Shown one piece after another: positions 26,521 through 34,475 of a DNA stretch of 49,517 nt. Positions within the stretch are counted from its first letter, which is position 1. Each line of letters begins with the position of its first letter. The translations under genes and the position numbers were made by a program. The notes under the pieces are model-generated. The model was not told where the DNA came from, made no database searches, and was given only the letters and a program-made list of their open reading frames with translations. The stretch is from a virus. The stretch covers positions 1 to 49,517 of IMG/VR virus record IMGVR_UViG_3300017763_000026; one strand, given 5' to 3'.

Positions 26521-26543
26521 TTGATAATAAAAAAAGGAGTAAA

Positions 26544-28814
26544 ATGAACCATAATCCAACAATCGCAAAACTACTTGCAAAAGAAAATGTTACTGTTCAA
26601 CACGGTAATTATCACACTGCATGGTTTGATGTAAAAGATAGAATACTCGGTCTTCCAATCTGGAAAGACATGGGTAAAGATGTATATGATCTTTTAGTTG
26701 GACATGAAATTGGTCATGCTTTATATACTCCTTATGAAGGCTGGCACGATTCTCCAGAGAAGCTTGAGGGTTGTCCTAGATCTTATATCAATGTAATTGA
26801 AGATGCTAGAATTGAAAGATTTGTAAGAAGCGATTATCCTGGTCTAATTAGGCCAATGGCTAATGGTTATAAGATTCTTTTAGAAGATGGATTCTTTTCC
26901 GATGTAGATAACATCAAATGGGATGAAGTAAAGCTTATCGATAAGATTAATCTTAAAGCTAAATTACAAGATCTTATTGAAGTTCCATTTACTTCTGAAG
27001 AAAAGACTTATTTTGACAGAGCTTTTACAACTGAAACATTTGATGAAGTTGTAGAATTATGTAGAGAAATCTTAGCATTTACAAAAGAAAATCAACCAGA
27101 ATTATTAACACCTCCACCTGTTTCAGAAGATGAGCAAGCACCTGGTAATAATGACAATGATGATTTACCACAGGGGCATGACGATATGGAAGCTCCAGGA
27201 GAACAAAATGAACAACAAAAACTTGAAGGAAACGATTCAGGAGATGAAGAAGAATCAGAAGAAGATTCAAATGCTGGCGACACAGATTCAAATCAAGAAG
27301 AAGCAGATAAAACTTCAGAAGATCAAGCAAATGCTGATACAGCTGAAAATCAATCAACTCAAACTCTTGATGAAGACCAATCACTTACTGATAACTTCTA
27401 TAGAAATGCAGAAAGAGATCTAATTGACTTAGATGAAGATGGTAGACAAACCACGCATGTAAATGGTCCTAAGAAAGAAACTTTAAAGCAAGTAATTATT
27501 TCTTATGAAGATCTAGCAAAAGACAGAATTGCAAGAAGAGAAAAAACTTTTAAATCAGAATCTACTCCAGAATGTAATTATCAAGCAAATTATGATATGT
27601 TAAAAAAGCTTTGGCCTGCTAGATTAAAAGAAATTAAAACTGCTGTAAGACCTGCAGTAAAAGAATTTGAACAAAGAAAAGCTGCACAAAGATGGCAAAA
27701 AGCTTCAGTTGCTAAAACTGGAATGCTCAACGTTAATAAATTGCATGCATACAAAACTGATGATGATTTATTCTTAAGAGCTACAAAATTAGCTGATAGT
27801 AAAAATCATGGAATGATGATGTATATCGATTATTCTGGTTCTATGCATGGAACACTCAGTCATGTTCTTGATCAATTATTACATTTAATTGTTTTCTGTA
27901 AAACAGTACAAATACCATTTGATGTATATGGATTTACATCATGTCAGAAAAGAGCTCGAGCTATCGATGAAATGCAAATTGATAGTGATATTGATTTTCA
28001 TAACGTAGCATTACCAAATTTAATTAATTCTAATCTGAAAAAATCAAACTATGAAGAAGCTTTATTCCAATTATTTGCAAGAGCTACTGTTATGAAGCCA
28101 AATGCTCGTTACTGGGATGAAGATGATAATGGACTTGATTGGAGATTTAAATGTGACTTAGATTACTGGATATCTTCGTATGAACAGTTAGGTTCTACTC
28201 CTCTCAATCATGCTCTAGTAGCAGCTCATACAATGGTTAAAGACTTTAGATCTAAAAACGCAATTGAAAAAATGAATCTAGTAATCTTATCAGATGGAGA
28301 TTCAAACGGCATGTCTAGCCATCACGGAGATGTTGGTGCTGAGAATCAAGTAGATACTAGTGGATACTGGAATAGAGGAGCTATAGCTATTATTGATAAA
28401 AAGAAAGTTGAACTTAGAGACTTAGGAAGAAGATGTACTAAGGATTTATTATCAAATTTACAAAAGACTTTAGGGTGTAATACTTTAGGCTTCTTTGTTT
28501 CATTTGATAATAATGACTTTAGATCAAAAATATCTGAAGTAAATTCTATAGAATACTATGACGGCAGTGATGTATATAAAGAAGCTAATACTATGTACAG
28601 AAAAGAAAAAGTTGCTCACTACCAAAACGTTATTGGTTACAATGAGTTCTACGTAGTCAAGGGTCAACAACTTAGTACTGCAACTGACGAAGCTCTTGGT
28701 GAATTACAAGATGATGCTTCAAAAGGTCAAATAGGAGCAGCTTTCAGAAAACAAGCTAAGTCTAAGAAAGCAAACAAAGTTCTACTAACTAAATTTGGTA
28801 TCGCCGTTGCTTAG
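26544..28814 (+). CDS. CobT-like protein: HExxH metalloprotease-like domain plus VWA domain
   Basis: Large 756-aa protein. The N-terminus has a zincin-like motif HEIGH at 54-58 followed by ALYTPYEGWHD, with E86 (VIEDARIE) a possible third ligand. A very acidic, disordered linker spans about 190-285. The C-terminal half is a von Willebrand A domain with MIDAS DYSGS at 429-433 and a later LVILSDGDSNG. In marine T4-like phages this gene is often called CobT because of the VWA; the adjacent MoxR-type ATPase supports a MoxR-VWA chaperone pair rather than cobalamin synthesis. Substrate unknown. Confidence 0.85.
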   Translation: MNHNPTIAKLLAKENVTVQHGNYHTAWFDVKDRILGLPIWKDMGKDVYDLLVGHEIGHALYTPYEGWHDSPEKLEGCPRSYINVIEDARIERFVRSDYPGLIRPMANGYKILLEDGFFSDVDNIKWDEVKLIDKINLKAKLQDLIEVPFTSEEKTYFDRAFTTETFDEVVELCREILAFTKENQPELLTPPPVSEDEQAPGNNDNDDLPQGHDDMEAPGEQNEQQKLEGNDSGDEEESEEDSNAGDTDSNQEEADKTSEDQANADTAENQSTQTLDEDQSLTDNFYRNAERDLIDLDEDGRQTTHVNGPKKETLKQVIISYEDLAKDRIARREKTFKSESTPECNYQANYDMLKKLWPARLKEIKTAVRPAVKEFEQRKAAQRWQKASVAKTGMLNVNKLHAYKTDDDLFLRATKLADSKNHGMMMYIDYSGSMHGTLSHVLDQLLHLIVFCKTVQIPFDVYGFTSCQKRARAIDEMQIDSDIDFHNVALPNLINSNLKKSNYEEALFQLFARATVMKPNARYWDEDDNGLDWRFKCDLDYWISSYEQLGSTPLNHALVAAHTMVKDFRSKNAIEKMNLVILSDGDSNGMSSHHGDVGAENQVDTSGYWNRGAIAIIDKKKVELRDLGRRCTKDLLSNLQKTLGCNTLGFFVSFDNNDFRSKISEVNSIEYYDGSDVYKEANTMYRKEKVAHYQNVIGYNEFYVVKGQQLSTATDEALGELQDDASKGQIGAAFRKQAKSKKANKVLLTKFGIAVA

Positions 28815-28829
28815 AATTTATAGGAATAT

Positions 28830-28922
28830 GCTTATAAAAAGTGATAAAAGTGTTAATTATTTTCACAAAAAGTGAAATTAATCGTTTACATTTGCATAGA
28901 ACTATGGTATAATATACATATA
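28830..28922 (+). repeat. Direct repeat copy 2 (promoter plus upstream dyad)
   Basis: Second copy of the 93-bp block at 26428. The two copies flank the whole CobT-like gene, so both genes of the pair carry nearly the same control region. Confidence 0.9.
28885..28913 (+). promoter_or_regulatory. T4-early-type promoter for the MoxR-type ATPase
   Basis: CGTTTACA, 17-bp spacer, ATGGTATAAT, with the same upstream dyad (ATTTTCAC/GTGAAAT) as the promoter at 26483. The leader contains AAGGAGCC. Confidence 0.9.
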
Positions 28923-28959
28923 ACTTGATAAAAAAGGGTATAAGGAGCCCCACTACATT

Positions 28960-30141
28960 ATGAAAAAATCAACAGAAATAATCTTACAGGAACTTGCTAA
29001 AAGGTTCCCCGATAAAAAAGAGTTCAGAAAAAGCGAGGTAGAAGATACTGCGCTTGATCTAGGCTATACAGGAAAAGACTACGGAGTCTTAGTTTCCGCT
29101 GAGTATAGAATTAGACGTGGAGTCTTTAACTTGCAAGCTCTTGTAGAAGAGTACGCACCTACAGCAATTGTTAATCCAGTTGCTCAAATACCAGCACAAG
29201 GAATTGCCATGGCACCACAATCAGTAGTCAATACTGAAAAGACTTACGCTGAAGTCGATCCAACATTTGTACCTTGGGGTGCATTTTCTGATATTAAAAG
29301 AGTTATCACCTCTGAAATGTTCTACCCTGTATATGTTTCTGGTCTATCTGGAAACGGTAAAACTTTTATGGTTGAACAAGCTTGTGCTAAGCTTGGTAAA
29401 GAATTCATTAGAGTTCAGATTAATCCTGAAACTGATGAAGATGATTTACTAGGTGGATTCAGACTTGTTAATGGAGAAACTGTTTTCTCTAAAGGTCCAG
29501 TTCTTAAAGCTATGGAAAATGGAGCAATCCTTCTCTTAGATGAAATCGATAGAGCTACTAACAAGATCATGTGTTTACAAGGTATCTTGGAAGGTAAGCC
29601 AGTACTAGTCAAAAAGACTGGTGAAGTTGTTTCTCCTACAAAAGGTTTTAACGTAATTGCTACTGCAAATACTAAAGGTAAAGGTTCAGAAGACGGCAGA
29701 TTTACTGCAGCTTCTATCATTGATGATGCTTTCCTTGAAAGGTTTACTATAGCTATTGATCAACCATTTGCTTCAGCTGGTGTTGAAAAGAAAATTCTTC
29801 TTAACCACTTTGCTAAGTTTACTGAAATGGACGATGATGATGGAACAAGAATCGAGTTTACTGATAAACTTATTGCTTGGGCTGATATTATCAGAAAAAC
29901 ATTCTATGATGATGGAGTTGATGAAGTTATTTCAACAAGAAGGCTTTGCCATATTGCTCAAACTTACTCTATATTTCAAGATAGAATGAAAGCAATTAAC
30001 TTATGTATCTCTAGATTTGATGATGATACTAAGGCTGCTTTCTTAGATCTTTATACTAAAATCGACGCGGATGTTAACGCATTCAATCAACCTGAAGTTG
30101 AAGAAGTCGCAGATCAAGAGGAGGATATAGATGTCTACTAA
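28960..30141 (+). CDS. MoxR/CobS-like AAA+ ATPase
   Basis: AAA+ ATPase of the MoxR/CobS group. Walker A GLSGNGKT at 128-135, Walker B LLLDEID at 191-197, sensor-like NVIATANTKG, and a helical lid with a conserved ISTRRL. The N-terminal ~60 residues look like a small winged-helix or docking domain. 393 aa. It is the partner of the preceding HExxH/VWA protein, sharing a duplicated promoter. Known CobS genes in cyanophages belong to the same group; a protein-remodelling role is more likely than cobalt chelation, as no other cobalamin gene is present. Confidence 0.9.
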   Translation: MKKSTEIILQELAKRFPDKKEFRKSEVEDTALDLGYTGKDYGVLVSAEYRIRRGVFNLQALVEEYAPTAIVNPVAQIPAQGIAMAPQSVVNTEKTYAEVDPTFVPWGAFSDIKRVITSEMFYPVYVSGLSGNGKTFMVEQACAKLGKEFIRVQINPETDEDDLLGGFRLVNGETVFSKGPVLKAMENGAILLLDEIDRATNKIMCLQGILEGKPVLVKKTGEVVSPTKGFNVIATANTKGKGSEDGRFTAASIIDDAFLERFTIAIDQPFASAGVEKKILLNHFAKFTEMDDDDGTRIEFTDKLIAWADIIRKTFYDDGVDEVISTRRLCHIAQTYSIFQDRMKAINLCISRFDDDTKAAFLDLYTKIDADVNAFNQPEVEEVADQEEDIDVY

Positions 30142-30436
30142 AACAAATTTTATTTTTAATGAAGATCAGCTCTGCAAAGAGCTGGCTTCGTATATCGAGA
30201 AGACTTATAGTCAACATTACTCGAAAAACAAGTTTCAAGCAACTGAATTCATTATTGACGGAGGTCATGGTGAAGGATTTTGCATTGGAAATATCCTAAA
30301 ATACGCTCAAAGATATGGGAAGAAAGAAGGATATAATCGTGCCGACTTAATGAAGGTACTACATTATGCAATAATTGCGTTATATGTTCATGATGAGCAT
30401 ACAACTAAAAATACATCACACCATGAGGAGGCTTAA
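30131..30436 (+). CDS. DUF3310-like small protein (101 aa)
   Basis: The pattern GNILKYAQRYGKKEGYNRADLMKVLHYAI is the core of DUF3310 (SaV-like), common in phages and often near nucleotide or replication genes. It overlaps the ATPase gene by 11 nt and has GAGGAGG just before its start. It ends right before gp45, as in related phages. Molecular function unknown. Confidence 0.8.
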   Translation: MSTKTNFIFNEDQLCKELASYIEKTYSQHYSKNKFQATEFIIDGGHGEGFCIGNILKYAQRYGKKEGYNRADLMKVLHYAIIALYVHDEHTTKNTSHHEEA

Positions 30437-31120
30437 GTGAATATTAGCAACGAAACGCTGGAGGTATTGAAGAACTTTTCTTCGATTAATCCTAATATAG
30501 TATTTGAACCTGGACAAAAGCTTAAAACTATCTCTGAAGCCAAAAACATTATGGCTATCGCAGAGACAGTTGAAGATTTTCCAGAGTTTGGAATCTATGA
30601 CTTAAACGAATTTTTATCTGTACTTAATTTAATTGATAGTCCAAGTTTAGCATTCGAAACCAATTTGGTTAATATCGAAAATGCTACTACAGGTCCAGGT
30701 AAAACATCAGTAAAGTATTTCTTTTCAGATAAAGAGATTCTTACAACACCGCAAAAAGATATTACAATGCCAGATGCTGAATTTGGTATTGAGCTTACTG
30801 CGGATAAACTATCGCAAATTAGAAAAGCAGCTGCAGTCTTAGGACATTCAGAACTTTCTATTAGTGGTAATGACGGTATAGTTAAATTATCAGTACTTGA
30901 TACTAAAGACTCAAGCGCAAATGTATTTGATATGGATTTAGATGCAGATAATGCTTGTAAAAACGAATTCAATTTTATAATTAACATACCAAATTTGAAG
31001 CTTCTCGAAGGAGATTATTATGTTACGATATCTTCGAAGTTGATCTCACAATGGTCAAATTCGAATTATCCTATAACTTATTTTATCGCTTTAGAGAAAT
31101 CGTCAAACTTTCATGTATAA
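30437..31120 (+). CDS. 45: Sliding clamp gp45
   Basis: Trimeric DNA clamp that gives gp43 processivity and, in T4, activates late transcription with gp55 and gp33. 227 aa against 228 in T4. The start is GTG, supported by GAGGAGG upstream and by coupling to the previous stop. Conserved features include the N-terminal LEVLKNFSSINPNIVFEPGQ and the C-terminal YYVTISSKLISQWSN and YFIALE strands. A late promoter overlaps its stop codon. Confidence 0.95.
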   Translation: MNISNETLEVLKNFSSINPNIVFEPGQKLKTISEAKNIMAIAETVEDFPEFGIYDLNEFLSVLNLIDSPSLAFETNLVNIENATTGPGKTSVKYFFSDKEILTTPQKDITMPDAEFGIELTADKLSQIRKAAAVLGHSELSISGNDGIVKLSVLDTKDSSANVFDMDLDADNACKNEFNFIINIPNLKLLEGDYYVTISSKLISQWSNSNYPITYFIALEKSSNFHV

Positions 31121-31123
31121 ATA
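31116..31123 (+). promoter_or_regulatory. T4-type late promoter (TATAAATA) overlapping gp45 stop
   Basis: Exact TATAAATA that includes the gp45 TAA. It would drive the small acidic protein at 31194 late in infection, inside the early replication cluster. An ATG lies 7 nt downstream. Confidence 0.78.
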
Positions 31124-31130
31124 TAATTAC

Positions 31131-31184
31131 ATGAAAAGAAAAGTGTCGCCAATTATGGGACGCTTAAATTTGTCTAACCTATAG
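31131..31184 (+). CDS. Possible 17-aa leader peptide
   Basis: Short ORF (MKRKVSPIMGRLNLSNL) whose ATG lies at the predicted late transcript start and whose stop is close to the ribosome-binding site of the next gene. It may be chance; it could otherwise couple or attenuate expression of the downstream gene. Confidence 0.2.
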   Translation: MKRKVSPIMGRLNLSNL

Positions 31185-31193
31185 GAGAATATT

Positions 31194-31451
31194 ATGGCAG
31201 ATCAAAATGAAACAGCAGCAGCTGAAGCCCCAGGAATTACTCTAGGAGACATGGCAACGATGGTTCAAATCGTTGATCTATGTTCTAAAAGAGGAGCTTT
31301 CGAAGGTCCAGAGCTTGAAGTCGTCGGTGGATTAAGATCCAGAGTCGTCGCATTCGTAGAGGCTAACCAGCCTAAAGAAGGTGATGCGCCCGAAGGTGAA
31401 GTTCCGGTAGCGGACGCAGAACCTGTTGAAGAAGATTCAGACGAATCTTAA
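31194..31451 (+). CDS. Small acidic conserved phage protein (85 aa)
   Basis: The middle (ITLGDMATMVQIVDLCSKRGAFEGPELEVVG) is a conserved helical core that I associate with a small protein of marine T4-like phages beside gp45 or gp44. The C-terminus is disordered and acidic. AGGAG precedes the ATG. Codons ending in C and G are more common than in its neighbours, suggesting high late expression, which agrees with the late promoter. Function unknown; a virion or DNA-mimic role is speculative. Confidence 0.8.
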   Translation: MADQNETAAAEAPGITLGDMATMVQIVDLCSKRGAFEGPELEVVGGLRSRVVAFVEANQPKEGDAPEGEVPVADAEPVEEDSDES

Positions 31452-31458
31452 TTTTAGT

Positions 31459-31477
31459 GAGGGGCGCAATGCCCCTC
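31459..31477 (+). terminator. GAGGGGC/GCCCCTC hairpin
   Basis: Perfect 7-bp GC-rich stem with a 5-nt loop 7 nt after the preceding stop, followed by an A/T-rich stretch without a clean T run. Likely terminator or RNA-stabilising stem for the late transcript. Confidence 0.7.
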
Positions 31478-31502
31478 CAAATTTATATTATAAGGAATTA
31501 TT

Positions 31503-31766
31503 ATGGAAACTAGTGAAAAGGCAAATCTAATTGCCGCACTCAAAAAAGGTACAGTAACTGTATCATTTAGAAAAATAGACACAGGGGAACTTAGAGTTAT
31601 GCCCTGTACTCTCAATCCCACAGTACTTGAAGCAAATGGTGTTACAGTGAGCATTGACTATTCCGGCAATCAAATGGAAGCTTTTCCAGTTTGGTCGCTA
31701 GATAAAGATGCTTGGAGATCATTTCGATTAGATACTGTCGAAGGTTGGGAGGTATTAGGTGAATGA
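31503..31766 (+). CDS. DUF2693-like small beta-barrel protein (87 aa)
   Basis: Short protein with LKKGTVTVSFRKIDTGELRVMPCTLNP and a terminal WSLDKDAWRSFRLDTV motif, the pattern of a phage SH3-like small barrel (DUF2693 type). In related phages it lies beside replication genes. It overlaps the gp44 start by 8 nt. Function not established. Confidence 0.7.
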   Translation: METSEKANLIAALKKGTVTVSFRKIDTGELRVMPCTLNPTVLEANGVTVSIDYSGNQMEAFPVWSLDKDAWRSFRLDTVEGWEVLGE

Positions 31767-32694
31767 ATTTTTATGGGTAGAAAAATACAGACCTGCTAAG
31801 ATTGCAGATACAGTATTGCCCGACAATATTAAGAACACATTTAAAGATGTAGTAGCCGGAGGAGAGCTACATAATATGTTATTGACTGGTACTCCTGGTA
31901 CTGGTAAAACAACAGTAGCAAGAGCTTTGTGTAATGAGTTAGACTTAGATTATCTATTAATCAATGGATCTGAAGAGTCTGGTATCGATACATTAAGAAC
32001 TAAGATAAAGCATTTCGCGTCAAGCGTATCTCTTTCGGGTGGATACAAGGTTGTAATCCTTGATGAAGCTGATTACTTAAATCCACAGTCCACCCAACCT
32101 GCGCTTAGAGCATTTATCGAAGAGTTTAGTGCAAACTGTAGATTTATTCTTACATGTAATTTTAAGAATAGAATTATAGAACCACTTCATTCAAGATGTT
32201 CAATCGTCGAATTCAATATTGCTAAGAAAGATATGCCACCTCTGCTTACTCAATTTATGAGTAGAGTTGAAAATATATTAAAGCAAGAAAAGATTGAATT
32301 TGAAAAGGAAGTTATTGCAGAACTCTTAATGAAACATATGCCTGATTGGCGTAGAGTTTTAAATGAATTACAACGTTATTCAGTATCTGGCAAGATCGAT
32401 TCTGGTATACTCGTTAATCTAAATGATGTTGCTATTGATAAACTGATTAACCATCTGAAACTTAAAAACTTTAGAGGTATGAGACAATGGGTTGCAGATA
32501 ATATGGACAGCGAACCAGCTGCTTTATTCAGAAAGATATATGATAATATGAATGACTATATTGACCCACAGTCAATTCCTCAAACAGTTCTTATCTTAGC
32601 TGATTATCAATACAAGAACAGCTTTGTTGCTGATCATGAACTTAATCTAGTAGCATGCTTAACTGAAATCATGGCAGGAGTCAAATTCAAATGA
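31759..32694 (+). CDS. 44: Clamp loader large subunit gp44
   Basis: AAA+ ATPase that opens and loads gp45. Walker A GTPGTGKT at 44-51, Walker B LDEAD at 101-105, and the SRC arginine-finger motif at 145-147 in LHSRCSIVEF. The N-terminal WVEKYRPAKIADTVLP is the RFC box. 311 aa against 319 in T4. It is coupled by overlap to the genes on both sides. Confidence 0.97.
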   Translation: MNEFLWVEKYRPAKIADTVLPDNIKNTFKDVVAGGELHNMLLTGTPGTGKTTVARALCNELDLDYLLINGSEESGIDTLRTKIKHFASSVSLSGGYKVVILDEADYLNPQSTQPALRAFIEEFSANCRFILTCNFKNRIIEPLHSRCSIVEFNIAKKDMPPLLTQFMSRVENILKQEKIEFEKEVIAELLMKHMPDWRRVLNELQRYSVSGKIDSGILVNLNDVAIDKLINHLKLKNFRGMRQWVADNMDSEPAALFRKIYDNMNDYIDPQSIPQTVLILADYQYKNSFVADHELNLVACLTEIMAGVKFK

Positions 32695-32894
32695 AAGAAT
32701 TAGTAAAAAAAGAATTAGAAATCTATAAGCATAACGTACGAGAACTACAATCTCAACTTGCTGAAGCGCATAAAAGAATTGGCGAACTCAATGATGAGAT
32801 CTCAGATTTTAAAATGAAACAAAAAAGCATGACTGAATTAAATTATGATGGTAATGAAACTCGTGGGAGGTATGGAGAAGATGAATCCGTTTGA
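32691..32894 (+). CDS. Small coiled-coil protein (67 aa) between gp44 and gp62
   Basis: Starts at the ATGA overlap with the gp44 stop and ends inside the gp62 start region, so it fits the coupled operon. Residues 5-45 form an evident coiled coil (ELEIYKHNVRELQSQLAEAH). There is no T4 equivalent at this place. Probably real because of the perfect overlap geometry, but its role is unknown. Confidence 0.6.
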   Translation: MKELVKKELEIYKHNVRELQSQLAEAHKRIGELNDEISDFKMKQKSMTELNYDGNETRGRYGEDESV

Positions 32895-33261
32895 ATACGT
32901 AAAAGCAATTAATACCTCAAAGAAAGATATTATGGTTGATGATCTTGCTGAAAAAGAATACCCTGCGTTCTTAGTTAATAGGTCTTTATCTTACTTTCAA
33001 GATACTATACTCTATGCAAATGAAATGAATATACATCATAACATAGATAGTCGCCTTCAGTTTGATTTTTTTATAAATATAATTAAGAAGAAAAATCGAT
33101 TCTCTAAATGGCTTAAGCCAACTGAGATCGATAATATTGAAATAATCAAAGAATATTATGGATATAGCAATGAGAAAGCTAAATCTGTATTAGCATTGTT
33201 CGGAAAGAATGAGATCGATGCATTAAGACAAAGGATTTACAAAGGTGGAAGATCAAAATAA
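32881..33261 (+). CDS. 62: Clamp loader small subunit gp62
   Basis: Non-ATPase subunit of the gp44/62 loader. I choose ATG 32881 (MNPFEYVKAINTSKKDIM) preceded by GGAG; a frame extension upstream lacks such support. Conserved segments: YPAFLVNRSLSYFQDTILYANEMN and LFGKNEIDALRQRIYKGGR. 126 aa, like other marine T4-like phages and shorter than T4 (187 aa). Its end overlaps regA. Confidence 0.92.
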   Translation: MNPFEYVKAINTSKKDIMVDDLAEKEYPAFLVNRSLSYFQDTILYANEMNIHHNIDSRLQFDFFINIIKKKNRFSKWLKPTEIDNIEIIKEYYGYSNEKAKSVLALFGKNEIDALRQRIYKGGRSK

Positions 33262-33676
33262 TAATCAAATAACAGACTGGTCTCCGGCATCGATGCTCGA
33301 GATTACGTTAAACGAACCAGACGATTTTTTAAAAGTAAGAGAAACACTTACTCGTATCGGAGTAGCATCTAGAAAAGATAATAAGCTATTCCAATCGTGT
33401 CATATTCTGCATAAACAAGGCAGATACTTCATAGTACATTTTAAAGAACTCTTTCTATTAGATGGTAAACCTTCTAATCTTATAGAGAATGATGTACAAA
33501 GAAGAAATACAATTGCAACGCTTCTAGGAGATTGGGGTTTAGTCTCTATTCTAAAACCAGAAGCAGCAAAGGACATTGCTCCACTACGTCAGATTAAGGT
33601 TATACCTTATAAAGATAAACAAATGTGGGAACTATGTCCAAAATATAATATTGGTAATAATCAATCTGAAGATTGA
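33245..33676 (+). CDS. regA: Translational repressor RegA
   Basis: RNA-binding repressor of early phage mRNAs. The segment MLEITLNEPDDFLKVRETLTRIG and the block FQSCHILHKQGRYFIVHFKELF closely match T4 RegA, and the end KYNIGN is shared. The frame begins at GTG 33245 inside gp62; an ATG at 33293 aligns with the T4 start but lacks a ribosome-binding site, so the first 16 residues are uncertain. In T4, RegA autoregulates and binds start regions of messages. Confidence 0.93.
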   Translation: MEDQNNNQITDWSPASMLEITLNEPDDFLKVRETLTRIGVASRKDNKLFQSCHILHKQGRYFIVHFKELFLLDGKPSNLIENDVQRRNTIATLLGDWGLVSILKPEAAKDIAPLRQIKVIPYKDKQMWELCPKYNIGNNQSED

Positions 33677-33681
33677 ACTAT

Positions 33682-33689
33682 TATAAATA
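33682..33689 (+). promoter_or_regulatory. T4-type late promoter (TATAAATA) for hsp20
   Basis: Exact TATAAATA just after regA. The predicted start (about 33695) precedes a two-hairpin leader. Confidence 0.85.
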
Positions 33690-33696
33690 TAATTGA

Positions 33697-33746
33697 GAAA
33701 CGTCGGATTGGCCGAGTTTCCAACAACCTTGCTATTTAATAGGAGG
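33697..33746 (+). promoter_or_regulatory. Putative ROSE-like RNA thermometer in the hsp20 leader
   Basis: Hairpin 1: GAAAC-G-TCGG (33697-33706) pairs with CCGA-GTTTC (33712-33720). Hairpin 2 (33727-33746) pairs CCTTGCTAT with ATAGGAGG, burying the whole Shine-Dalgarno AGGAGG. The anti-SD strand contains TTGCT opposite AGGAG with a central G-G apposition, the hallmark I know from ROSE elements of bacterial small heat-shock genes. Weak A-U and G-U pairs suit melting on warming. Confidence 0.65.
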
Positions 33747-33754
33747 AAAATAAA

Positions 33755-34210
33755 ATGGTAAGAAATACTATGAACGTACCTCGTTCACTGTTTATCGGGT
33801 TTGAACCGATACTAAATGAGCTTGAAAGAATCCACTCAGCTGGAAGATCTCAAGATAACTATCCACCTCATAACGTTGTTAAGGTCGATGATGAAAACTT
33901 CATTATTGAGCTCGCGGTTGCAGGATTCTCAGAAGAGAATATTTCTGTAGAGGTTAAAGACGGCATTCTTTTAGTAAAGGCCGAAAAATCTGATAAGGAT
34001 GAGCGTGAATACGCACACAAAGGCATTTCATCCCGCAGATTCGAGAAGTCCTTCCGACTCTCTGAATTTGTAGTTATAGATGGTGCAGACCTTAGAAATG
34101 GAATACTCGTGGTTCATGCCAGAGTTGAAGTTCCTGAGGAAAGGCGTCCAAGGAAGATCGAAATAGGGTCTACTGGGACATCAAAGAAGAAAGAGTTTAT
34201 TGCAGAATAA
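33755..34210 (+). CDS. Small heat-shock protein Hsp20
   Basis: Alpha-crystallin-type chaperone, 151 aa. The core runs from about residue 45 (VVKVDDENFIIELAVAGFSEENISVEV) to ILVVHARVEVPEERRPRKIEI with a C-terminal IEI-type tail motif. Common in marine T4-like phages, where it may aid folding of virion proteins late in infection. It has its own late promoter and a folded leader that hides the ribosome-binding site. C-ending codons point to high expression. Confidence 0.95.
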   Translation: MVRNTMNVPRSLFIGFEPILNELERIHSAGRSQDNYPPHNVVKVDDENFIIELAVAGFSEENISVEVKDGILLVKAEKSDKDEREYAHKGISSRRFEKSFRLSEFVVIDGADLRNGILVVHARVEVPEERRPRKIEIGSTGTSKKKEFIAE

Positions 34211-34270
34211 TCTCTCAATTAGCGAAAACTCAGTAGATATGTTGAAACACAAATTTACTGGAGATAAATC

Positions 34271-34408
34271 ATGACACATATAAAAGCTATAATAGCTAAG
34301 CATGATGATATCGCTAAGACCTTATATGACGCTTTACAAGCAGCATTAGTAGTAGGAGTATGTATAGGTACAGCTCCAGCTCTAATCTGGCTTGCAAGCA
34401 TCAGTTAG
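34271..34408 (+). CDS. Small single-pass membrane protein (45 aa)
   Basis: MTHIKAIIAKHDDIAKTLYD is a polar N-terminus, followed by one hydrophobic segment (about residues 21-43, ALQAALVVGVCIGTAPALIW). TGGAG lies 8 nt upstream of the ATG. It sits downstream of hsp20 and before a hairpin terminator, so it is probably the second gene of that late transcript. It could be a holin or other small envelope protein, but nothing proves that. Confidence 0.65.
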   Translation: MTHIKAIIAKHDDIAKTLYDALQAALVVGVCIGTAPALIWLASIS

Positions 34409-34428
34409 GGTCCAAACGATAAAAACTC

Positions 34429-34450
34429 GGAGGGGAGTCAAATCCCCTCC
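34429..34450 (+). terminator. GGAGGGG/CCCCTCC hairpin terminator
   Basis: Perfect 7-bp GC stem with an 8-nt loop, placed between the late hsp20 unit and the early promoter of the DNA polymerase gene. The T tract is weak. Confidence 0.75.
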
Positions 34451-34475
34451 AACCTTAAAATAATGAAAATAATCG

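Noticed and set aside
27079-27384. Minus-strand and alternate-frame ORFs over the acidic linker of the VWA protein
   Set aside because: They are reflections of the repetitive Glu/Asp codons; the products are Leu/His- or Ser/Phe-rich and look like artefacts.
29415-29720. Minus-strand ORF opposite the MoxR-type ATPase gene
   Set aside because: It lies fully inside a well-supported ATPase gene without its own signals.
26544-30141. True cobalamin cobaltochelatase CobS/CobT
   Set aside because: No other cobalamin gene is present, the large CobN subunit is absent from the window, and the HExxH motif points to another activity.
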